Shown here in pieces: positions 48,001 to 60,000 of a stretch of DNA of 64,000 nucleotides. The stretch is taken from assembly GCA_039621445.1 (NCBI GenBank), contig CP154954.1:53171357-53235356 (forward strand). Direction: 5' to 3'. The notes below the pieces were generated by a model. That model had not been told where the DNA came from, searched no databases, and worked only from the letters and a program-made list of their open reading frames with translations. Source of the DNA: Euglena gracilis (Eukaryota; Euglenida; Euglenophyceae; Euglenales). Each line of letters opens with the position of its first letter. Positions within the stretch are counted from its first letter, which is position 1. The position numbers were made by a program, and so were the translations under genes.

Positions 48001-51000
48001 GGGAAAAAAGCCCAACCAGGTTGGCATTTTCCAGGAAATATTTGGATGGAACAAATAATGATACTGGAGCACTGGTGACATGTGACGCGCTGCCGCCACC
48101 TCCCACGAAGTGCAGGTCCATCTCCAGCTTGTCGCAGGCCGTGGCGAGGTCCTTCGCCCGCCGGTCACCCCGCGCCACCTTGGCCTTCAGGTACTCCACC
48201 CGCCAGGCCCGGAACGCGTCCTCCGACAGCACTGGGGGAGGGAGGCTGCCAATGTCCGAAGCTGCGTTGCTGCGCCGCGCCGTGCCACGGAATCCCCTCT
48301 GAGGTGTGCTCTGGTTTTCTGGGATTTCTTGTGCACATGCAATGGGCCACTTCAGGAGGAAATGGCCGGATGTCCAAGTCATTTGAAAGCGACACGCACA
48401 CTCCGCACTGAGGCCCACAGAAGGAGAAATTTTAACATAGGTTCCAAAGATGGCAACGAAGCACATATCCTTCAGATGATGAAATAGTTTACTGAAAATC
48501 CATTTCCAGACCGTTTTCACATTCAACCCAAATAACTGGCCCCAATTTCTCAGATGCTGGCATTTTGTCCTGCTTTACTGTGGCATAAAGCCCATTGTCT
48601 GTGGCATAAAGCCTATTGTCTCGGCCATAGATTTACTTAATGACCCACGGGGAGGGGGGCACTTTTCCCCAAACCCACCCGCCCACCCACTTTTTTCGAA
48701 AACCCACCCACCCACCCACGACGGAAGCCAACCACCCCCGGAAGGTCAACCACCCACCCACCCAACCAAAATCCAGCGAAAATCAGCCTAAACCGCTTGA
48801 AAAAAAAGTTTTCTGGCCCAGCCTTTGGCCAGGCTAAAAACCTGACCCATGGTGTACCCCCCCCAGGGGGTTCAGCAGCCCCAACCCAGTCATCCACCGT
48901 CGAAACCCCACCCACTCCGGGGCAGGTGTTTAGTGACATTATGGTCTTGGCCGTATCACTCTTTCACAATCACCCCAATCACTTTTCGACAATTGCTGGA
49001 CCCCAGCCAAGACATGACACAGAGTGTCTACATCAACATCCATATCAATATCAATATCAACGTCAATATCAATATCGATATCAATATCAATATCAATATC
49101 AATATCAATATCAATGTCAATATCAATATCAACATCTATATCTATATCAATATCAATATCAATATCAATATCTATATCTATATCTATATCTATATCTATA
49201 TCTATATCCATATCTATATCTATATCTATATCTATATCTATATCTATATCTATATCCATATCCATATCTGTATCCATATCCATATCCATATCCACATCAA
49301 TATCTATATATATTTACATAGATACAGATATAGATATATGGATATATGGATATGGATATAGATATGGATACGGATATGGATATGGATATGGATATGGACA
49401 TGGATATGGATGCGGACATGGATGTGGATATGGATATGGATATAGATGTAGATATAGATATAGATATAGATATAGATATAGATATAGATATAGATATAGA
49501 TATAGATATAGATATAGATATAGATATAGATATAGATATAGATATAGATATAGATATAGATATAGGTATAGATGTTGAATATCGATATAGAAACAGATGT
49601 AGTTAGGGATATAGATATAGATACAGACATAGACATGGACATGGACACAGACATAGACACAGACATAGGCATAGACATAACATTTGTAGATAGATACACA
49701 TATGGGTATGGATATATATATATATATATATATAGGTACAGATATACATGACGATATGTCTACATACATGCATACATACATGGGTCTATGTCTAAGTGGT
49801 GATCAACGCACCATACCCCGGTACGCGACGCACAGCGTGCGCAGCCCATTCGAGGCGAACAGCGACAGGTTTGCCATGTCCCGCCCGAGGGGCTCCGTGA
49901 CCTCCTCCGCCTCATAAATGCCGGAGGAGTTGGGCGATGCGAGGCGCTCCATGACTTTGTCGTCCGCCCCCTGCGACGGCGCATGTCCGAAGGACGGGTG
50001 GCGTGTCCGAAGGACGAGCGGCAGGCGTCGGAGGACTCAGCAATGGGCGCCGCGACGGAGGCGACGGCCCAGGGCGGGCGGCTCCGACCACTGGGAGGAT
50101 ATGGGAAGAGGAAAAGGGGGGAGCTGGAGGGGGGACAAAAGGGGGCAGACATCACCTTCACGAGGAGGGTGATGGCGTCCGTCTCCAGGTTGCGGACGAC
50201 CACCCCCATGCGCTTACGGTCGGACGTGAAGTCCAGCGTTGCAGACAGGGCGCCTCTCAACCTCGAGGGGTTTATAAGGGGACCAGGAGGGTCCTTTTAT
50301 TGGGAGTCTGCAAAACAACAACCAGGAGTTCAATTGTTCATTGTTGGTTATTTCACAGTGGGGGGGGGGGGAGGGCAGCAGAAAAGAAGGTTTGCCACCG
50401 CCCACAGTTACCCTTTGGAAGGCTGGAATCAGAATATCTCTGCTGTGGAGACGGAAATTAGATAGGCCCTGGCCTCAAGTACGTCATACCTGTGAAGAGG
50501 AGGATGAGTAAGGGCCACATGTACAACCCCCGCAGCGAAATAGACTACTGACTGCATGCAATTTGCAGGTCAGAGTCGTATCGGTAATTATCTGTATATA
50601 CAAAGACGCATGTATTGACTGGGAAAACCATCCAAAAATGTTGAAACGAACGGAAGAGATGGAGAAACTTTTGAAACGTCTGAACTTACCAAAATACCAC
50701 AATCAAACTCGTCAGGAATGCCAGATGGTTTGTTGTAATTCTTGCATGGCAGCCGAGCAGTGAGGGCCTTCGCAACTTGCCCACAGCTCAGCGCAGATAT
50801 CCAAATGCCACATTCTCTGTGGCGAACCCTCCCAGAAGGCTTTGCAGAGTTACCCACCCCCCTGCGAAGAACCTCTCAGCGATATGGCACGTCCCCTGCA
50901 TCGTGGTGGGGTGCAGGGACTGTGGGCGGCGCTGCAGCACAGAGCGGGCGGGTGCACCGTTCCCGGCAGCCCAGGACATCGATCTCCATCGTGTCCTTCG

Positions 51001-54000
51001 TGCGGTGGGTCAGCACCACCCCTGCCTTCATCGCTGCCAGGACGAGGGCCTCTTCGTCCGGGGAACTCCCTGGAGTACCGCGGCAGGCAAGGGTTCTGCA
51101 ACACACCGCATAGCATGAAAACCCTCACAGAGGAAAGTCAGCCGTCATTTCCACCCCCCCCCTTGTATACCGGGGGGGAAAAAATCTGACCGGGAACAAT
51201 TGCCGACGGGAAAAATTCTGCCAGGAAAAATATTGGACGAATCCTTAAAATGCCGGGAAAAATCCTGAACGCTGCTCAAACCAGGTGGGGAAAAATATTG
51301 GACAGCTGGAAAAAAAACCACCAAGGTTTTGCGCACAACACCGATTCCTGAGAGGAAGAAATATTCCTGCTGCAAATCGGCGCATAGCGCCGAAGATTTT
51401 TTGGGGGTCATTCACTGGAGGAAATTGGACTTTCCTTAAATCTGCCGGGAAAAATCCTGGACGGATCCTTAAAAAGGCGGGAAAAATCCTGGACAAAATT
51501 TCGTCCAGAATTTTTCCCACAACATTTTTTCCCGCACAAATTTCCCCCCCCCCCCGGTAGAGCCGCTCCAGCCACTCGGGCACGAAACACCAAATATCTG
51601 CTCTGACCATATTTAGTATTATACACACATATGTTTGTGTGTGTATACAAATACAGATGGGGGACATATGGCAGCCCCCAACCACAGGGCACCCCCAGGG
51701 GGGGGGCTATAGTTGGGAGGGGGGTCCAAAAATTCTTCTGCATTTAATGATGGAATAGGTTTAGGGTTAAGGATTAGGGTTAGGGTTAGGCCTAACATAT
51801 GGATTAGGGTTAGGTGCACAACTTAGGCCTAAAGTTAGGCCGAATTTGTAACCCTAACCCTACTCCATTAACACACAAAAAATTGTTGGACCCCCCCCTC
51901 CCAAGTATAGGGCCCCCCTGGGGGGCCCATAGTTCGGGGATGCCATGCATATATGTTTTTACATCTGCATGCTCCACGGTTACACACACATATGCATTTG
52001 TGTGCGTATCAGACTTCTTCTCAAGACTCGGAGAGGGGAGTCCCCCCACCCACCCAGCCCGGCGAGAGACCCGGGGGGACCCCCAAAAATAGGGCTGCAT
52101 TTCCCAAAAAATTTGGTGCTTTGTGCCGAAACCAAGTCCCGCATACACCCACCCACCCACCCCTCTCACCCCTGGGGGGTGTTCTGACTGACCCCCCCCC
52201 CCGGGGCGTTGACACGCCAATGTTCCAGGAACGGGGGGGGGGGGGTGTCAACGACACGCTGTGACAACGATAGGGGGGAGGGTAAAAAGAATCCTGATAT
52301 GCAAATATATATATCTATAGCTGGAGCTACAGCTACATCTATTAGAGGTCCAATGGTGCAATGGAGAATTGTTCCTGGTGCGGTCTATGTCTTTTTTAAT
52401 GGCACTGTGCTGTTGATGTTGACACAGCGTGTCGTTGACACTCGACACTTTTTTGGAACATAACTTTCTTCTTTGAGGTGGCCACAGTCTCTCAGAAACT
52501 TCATCCAAGGCACTTCAAAATTGTGTCGGATCATCTTCCCTGCTGTGGCTTCAAATGTTTCCCTCTATGAATTTGGTCTATGTCCATGCCTTTATCCATA
52601 TCCATATCTATATCCCCCTGGGAGGCGGTCCAGTACTGCATTTGTTAAATTTCCTGTCACCCCTAATGAGATTTTCTGTCACGCGTTGAAAAGCTCCAAA
52701 AAGATGATGTTGCTCTGCACCTTACATCACTTCAAACCAGCTGGCGACGTCGCTGCTACTGCCGTGTTGCACACCGTGGTACACCAGCTGCCCCTCAACC
52801 CTCTTCGGAATCACGGAGTGGCACAGCGCTAGGGCGCGGAAGAACGTCAGCACCCCTTCATCCCCATCCCCGAGTCTCCGCTGCAGCTCACTGGGGGGAG
52901 TGAGGAAAAACAACGGCGGAGGCAGATTTAATGAAGCAAAGGAAGCCACTTGCTAATGGGGAACGTGCAATGTTGGAGACCGTGCACCCAAACAAATGGG
53001 GTTGGGGACACCTGTCATTGAAGGAGCCTTCTGCCACCTCCTCCAGGTCGCAGGCCGCAGGTGCGGAAGGAGGCCAGCCATAGACGACGCCCTCAATGGT
53101 GCAGCACTTGAACTGCATGACGTTCTCAGTCAGTGTCCCGGTCTTGTCACTCAGAATGACTTGGATCTGCCCCAAATCCTGAGGACGAGGGAGATCCTTC
53201 CCTGAAATGCAACAAAAAGAGATTAAACTTGAAGAATGCAAAAAAAAATCAAATATGCGATGACGTTCACGGAACCAACACCTCTGCAATGGCGCTGTCT
53301 TCCACCCCTGCTGGGGTGTCTGTCGCCTCGTCGTACATCGTAAGGTCCCACGCGATGCACAGAGAGATCCAATACTTGGAGATGTCGGTGATCACCTGAT
53401 GCAACCCCCAAATGTAGAGCGCATCAAAGATGAACAGAGGCCCACCTCCGTTCACAACAAAGAGTCCATGGATGCATTTTTTTGCAAAAAAAAGAAGAGC
53501 CTTCTGTTTCACGGGATCTCAAGTTATCAGCTGTCATGTGTTCCAGTGAAAACACCTTTCGAAAGCCCTGGTTCAGCCTGTTGTCCCTTCACTGGGAAAT
53601 AATGAACTTCTTGCAGCTTATTACTTATAACTTTCAGAGGGCAGGGGTTAGGATCAGGCAAAAAACCCTGTTGGGTGTGCATTTGCTTGATCCATTGTGA
53701 CCAAGAATTATGCCAATTCTCAACTGTTTCTGGAAATTAGCAGCTTTCAAGCAACCTTTATGCCCTCTTAGTGAATTCCTGGCTGAAAAATATTCAACCT
53801 GACCAGTGGATGGGACGACCAACACCTTGAAAGAAATTGGGATCATGACGGAGGTGAGGAGGAAGAAGCGGCCCGGGTAGACAATGTAATGCCACAGCAC
53901 TTCGCGAGAGATCTCCGGGCGGCAGAGATACCACTGGTCCTGCAGATGGAGAACAGAAGACCCCTTTGACCCACGCTGCCACCCAGACCTCTCATAATTA

Positions 54001-57000
54001 CTCTGAACTTGTTTTTTGCCGGTCCCCTCCCTCTTCCTCCATCCCCAATTTGCTCTTTGTGTGCACTACCCCCCCCCAAAAAAAAACAATCAGACTGGGA
54101 TACGGTCCAACGGCAACTGCTGCCGAGATTTTTTTAAAAAAGAATTCCATTCACTGACTTCGACTTCTTCAGGGTGGAGCAACACCAGGAGGAGATTCCT
54201 CCAAAGAATGCCCCCCCCCAGAAAAAGGGTGGAAATCAATAAATTCAACCTTCAAATTCTCATAACTTCCAGGAAATCGCATTTTTTCACACACGTGTAC
54301 GCATAATCGCATACGCAGACAATGAATGAAGCTACCAAAAATTCTCAGATCCTTTCGTCAAGGCTCTCCATTTTGCCTGGATTCCCAAAAAAATGCTGCC
54401 ATCTGCAAACCTGGGGCATTTTTGAGCCGTCCTGAGATCTTTATTTCAGGGAGAGGAGAGAGGAGGAGGGTTTTCGGGAGATCCACCATCACAGCCCTGC
54501 TTTTTTGAAAAGCTTCTCCCCTCTCCTCCAATTAAAATACACACCAAACATGCAAGAAAAATGCAGAAATTTCACATGAAATTATTCATGAAAATCTGGG
54601 AAATCAGCTTTGAAAGATTTAAAGCCAATTAAGCCAATCCCCAATTCCATTATGAAGAGCGGGTGTTTCCCTGCTTCGCTTTGCAAGGGGAGGCACCTCC
54701 TCGAAGGCCAGGTAGGACCCGGCTGTGCCACAGCAGATGGCGTACAGCAGCTGAATGCAAAAGATGACGATGGAGTACTGGCTGGTCAGCCGGTCCACTT
54801 TGGCCTGCCATGGGAGGGATGAGGCACCAGAGGCAGCGGGTGGAGCCTGCCGCAACGCCCAGCAGCGTGCCGATGACACAGATTGGCCAGCAATATCGGC
54901 GGAACAACTGGCGAAATGCACTTGGGCAACTTGTTCGACCAGCTCTTGGCAACCCTTCAATAAACCTTATCAAATAAATTGATTTTGCATGAATGTATGC
55001 TTTGTTTTGCCTTCACCAGGCAAAAATCGCACCTAACACGCAATTTTTTGGTTGGTTGTCTTGCACAATTGTGTAAAGGTTTTGTACCTGTTTTGGGAAT
55101 GAACGGGCAACCGGCATGGGAAAAAAATGGCGCAAAATGTCGAGCGATGAAAGCCCCAAAGTTGGAGATTTGTGAATATAGGAATTTGTATGTATAGGAA
55201 TTTGGTGAAAACTGAACTTTTTAAGGGCAAAAATGCTAGGCAGTCAGATTCACAGCCCATCGCCAACCAATCACCCTTGTGCCTCTGGTACCTGCGAGGG
55301 GTCGCCAGAAGAAAAGAGAAAAAGAGCATAAAATACACAAATAAACCCACAAACAGGGCATTACCACTTAATGGCCCCAGGGAGCAGGAGGGGGAGCTCA
55401 GAGGAGGGAAATTTCGAGCTGGCTGGAAAAAAGCTGCTTCCTAATCCCCCAGTTGTGGGAAAAAACATTTTTTCACCCTAACCTCGAGCTGGGCAGCCTC
55501 TTCTAACCCGATTTCACCCATCCTTGACACTTTACATTACCATCCCTTTGGACAGCTGGACAGGAATTATAACTTTTCAATTTAATTGGGATACAAAATT
55601 CAACCATATGGATTATTATTATTATATATATTATATATATTATATATATATTATATATACTATATTCTAGGTGAAATATACATCAAATTCACAAAACCTT
55701 TGAGAAAAGTAAAAAAAAAGCTTTCAAAAAACCAGAGGGAAACACAAGCAAACAATGAAGGTGATCCTTTGCACCGAAAAACAACAAAGAACAAAGAATA
55801 AAAAGGATGCTTGTTGAGAATACATGAGAAGAGTTGCCACCTTCACCTCAAAACGGTTCCTATGACCTTTTCGTCAAGAATAACTCACAAGAAATTGCAA
55901 AAGCTCACACCCATTTGGCCGTCGGTCCACTTTTGTTCATGTTAACCTTCGTCTGGTGCCCTGTGAAGCACAGATTGACAACTGGATTGATGAAATGATG
56001 ACTTTGATCATGAACATCTATGGAATAATAAATAATCTCCATACATAGACGGAGTCCACCAGATGGATGAGCACACCTGTGTATACAGCCAGCGCCCACA
56101 CCCAATCAGTGTTACGCAGGTAGCACGCCTGCTGAAGCAACTGTTGGCTGGTGACAGCACAGAGTCACCGCCAGGTGGAAAAAAAGTGGAGGCGTGCCCA
56201 AATAACGTTGCCAGGGGGAGGGCAGCTGTTCAAATTACTTTGTCCTGGGGATTTGTGCTTACTCGAGTTGAGGGTCAGACTCCATTCAAAATCATCCATA
56301 GTTTATCAGCAGATATCTGCAGTTTTCCGTAGGGAAAGAAAATGCATGTGTTGATTGACTTGCCCATCAGGGAGAAAATGACAAAGAGGGGGGAAAACTA
56401 TTGGAACCATAGATTGACAAAGCGCAACCTGTTGATGTGCGTCCAAACCTTGTTATACGAGAAGTGTCCTGAAATTTCATTTACAACACTCTAATTCAAG
56501 CGAATATGTGAAATTTGCTTTTTCCTTCCATTTCAGAAAAAAACAAAAAACAAAAACAGCAACAAAAAAATCAAACAAACTGTTCATTTAAATCAAGCCA
56601 CACTGATGATGACAAGAAAAATGGAAAAAATACACAGTAATCATTGCTGACTTCAAAAGGACTGACGAGGTAACATGGCCCCTTAAAAATGAAACGCCAC
56701 TCCTGAATCTTGTGTTGAAATAATACACTGAGGGCATACACACACTTTGTGACCACTGGGAGACGCTTTTCTCTGGGCCAAAAAACCACCCATCTACCCA
56801 CTTTTTTCAAAAAAACCACCCACGACCCACCCACCAATGCCCACACTCACCCCCCTTAGGGGTGGAATCATGTCTTTCCATCAAAAAAAAGCTCATATTT
56901 TGGGAAAGCACCTTAATTCCACCAAAAAAAAACCACAATATTCTCCCACTGCACCCTTCCGTTTCTTTGAGAAACGCCATCACAAATGTGTCATTGCAAA

Positions 57001-60000
57001 AAAAGAAGAAGAAACAGCAGCAGTAGCAGCAGCAACAACAACAGCAGCGGCAGCAGCAGCAACATACTTTCGAGCAATTTGCTTTAATTATATGTAAAGA
57101 GGATGTCTGGCTGCAGTGTTGTCTCAGAAAAAACTTGGCATACAATGGAAAAACGAGTTTCCCAAAATTGAAATTATAATATTTTTTTTAAAAAAGTCGC
57201 AATTTTCAAATCTGTGATTCTGACTTTGAATTTGAATGTGAGCAAATGTATGGGGTTTGCCAAATGGGGGAGGGGTTACACGGCGAATGTCCAGCTGGAT
57301 GGGCGCAAAGAGGAGGGAAAACCCAAACTCAAATGGGAAATCAAAAAAATCACCAGATGTTTTCTTTATCGAATACCCCTCTCACAAATGGCGAAACACC
57401 AACCTGGTATAGCAGGGGGGGGGGGTGCCTGGGGTTGGCAGGAGGACAGATTTTTCACAGCGAAGCACGAGGCACCCTGGTTGCAAAAATTTTGAGTTGC
57501 ATTCAGAATTACCCCAAACCCCCTTACCTCCCCACCCCCCTTGCCACTCCCCACTTCCTGCCATGTGTGTAAAAAAGGTTTGAAATAAAACTGCCTCACC
57601 AAAAATAACGCTAACACTTGCAAATGGTCTGTGCAAATGCACACATCAATGTTAACTTGTGTGTCATATCCTCAAAAAAATGTGTAATGCCCTCAGATCC
57701 AGAAATATCGATGAAAAACAGAAGCCATGACTCTGGTTGGGGATCTCCTCGTAATTCATCACGATGGAGCCAATGAAAGTATATATCAGATTGCTCGGTG
57801 GCTCCGCCTGCAGTGTAAAACTCACTGCCGGGGGGCGCTCACCAGATATCCGCCCCACCTGCGCCGTAACCTGTGAGGGGTCGCAAGGAAATGCCACTGA
57901 ACAACAAACACTCTGATTCACAAGAATGCATTGGCAAAAGCAACAAACCTACCGTTGGAAAAATGGGGTCAAAGCAACTCGGTTCCTCCAAAATACTGAT
58001 GATGCTTCAAAAAAAAAAAAGCAGGAAAAGTCTGGTCACCTAACTGAAATGGTGGAAAATGAGCAAAAAAAAAACTCCCTTGCTGTAACCACCAACCTTG
58101 AGGTTTTCATAAAAATTGAAGATCCTTCACACAAAACTGGGAGTGAATCCATCCAGGAAAAAGTGTGTTGGTTGACACAATATTTGAAACCCCGTCTCAA
58201 AGGTTTGTGTCAAGTAAAGAAGAAAACTTGGCACGTCACTGTAAGGAATTGATTTGTATTGTACAACAATCTTGAACTTTAGAAAAAACGTTGGATGGTT
58301 GAAAATACGCAAAAAAACCCCTTGCATAAATTTCTGTCCAAAATTCCACCAAATTCTGTCTTTTTTCTGTCCAATTTGACCCAGCATTCTAAAGCACAAG
58401 GTATTTACCAAACAAGTGCAATGTGCAATGCATCATTTCCTCTTTCCGTGGATGTTAGAAAGACCACAAGTTTCGAACATGCTTGTGCTTACCAACCGGG
58501 GGGGGGGAGGGGGGGGGGGGGGCTATAGGGTGCCTGCCCCTAGCAGGCACACCCCCCCCCCGGGGGGGGGATAGGGGTCCGGGCCGGACCCAGAAAATTT
58601 TCATTGAAAATGGCCTTTTCCGGGCCCCCGGCGCCTTCGGCGCCGGGGTCGGAGGGGGGTGCCTGCTAGGGGCAGGCACCCCCCAAAACCCTACCCCCCC
58701 CGGGGGGGGGTCGGATCGGGTGCTATGGGGTGCCTGCCCCTAGCACCCACCCCCCCCCCCCGTGGGGTAGGCACCCGACTAAGCACAAGCCTGGTTTCGA
58801 ACCTTTGCTTAATTTCTGTAGCTTTGCTTTTCTTTGAGCAGAAAATGCGTTTGCATTCAGCTCTCAGATGACGTTGAAAAACCAGGTCAAGAAACTCATT
58901 TGCTGGTTCGGTTTTCAGAAGTTTGGAAACATCTGTTCAAAAAAAATCAGGAAGCCCGTCGTGAAGAGCAAAGAAGATTTTTGTTTTGCAAAAAGTGCAA
59001 TTCCTTTTGTAACATCTCTAATTAAGGAGGGGATCAATGGGAGTACCCCCATTTCGGAGGTGGAACAAACGCTTTTACTTGAAAAGATCCACAAGACTTT
59101 TCAATACCAGACTAAAAATGCCAAAAAAATGGTGATCCAGAAATCCAATTGGGGGCTCGCAGCATCTTTCCATTTGATGCCAGAAAGATCCGAAAGAGAG
59201 GTGAGGGCAAAACGGAAGCCCTGGCACGCACACTTTCTCATTGAATTTCAATTCATCAATGATGTTGACTTCCCAAGCGAAGAAAAAAAATGTCGGGAAA
59301 TAAAACGTTGCGCCAGCTTATTTTGCTGTACAGGGGAGCGTTTAAAAGCGTTTGACACTAAATTCGGTTTGGTATTTAACTCGTCAAGTTTAAATTCCGT
59401 TTTAATCCCGACGAGGATCCCCCCTCGGCCTGATTTAAACCAACGAGTTTAAGCATTACGCATTTAACCAATAAGCATTACGCAAGAATCATGAGGAAGT
59501 TCCTAACCCAGAAACCTTCTGTGGATGGTGTGTTGAGAAAAAATGTCCTGTTTCCGTTTTTTATTGTGTTTTTCCTTTCCTCCCTTCCAGAGAGGCTGTC
59601 CCTGGCGACAACGTTGGCTTCAACGTGAAGAACGTGTCTGTCAAGGATATTTGCCGTGGTTGTGTGGCCTCGAACGCCAAGAAAGATCCCGCCAAGGAGG
59701 CTGCTGACTTCACTGACCAGGTGAGCCTCTCTTCAAACGCTCAGAAGGACTTGGGTTGGCAGAGTGTTTTCATAATCTGCCTGTTACAAGGTTGGTTTCA
59801 GGGCTTTCACTTTGGACTCGGGGGGGGGGGGGTAGGGTGTATGTCCCTTGACCAGGGTCATCTTTCTCTTCCAGAAGTGCCAAATTCAACGAGAAAAAAT
59901 GTCAGTAAAAATTGACTGTGCCAAAATTTTGTCCACTTTTTTGACCTCCGTTTTTTTCACCCCCCCCTAAAAAATACCAATTTTTAAGCCTGAATTTTTT

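Noticed and set aside
48939-49781. Open frames of alternating Ile/Tyr/Asp over the hexanucleotide repeat
   Set aside because: Low-complexity translation of a microsatellite, open on both strands.
58868-59452. A 194-codon plus-strand frame left of the transposon
   Set aside because: The same place in the other copy (34732-35109) is broken by indels, and the frame runs across the transposon boundary; AT-rich intron sequence.
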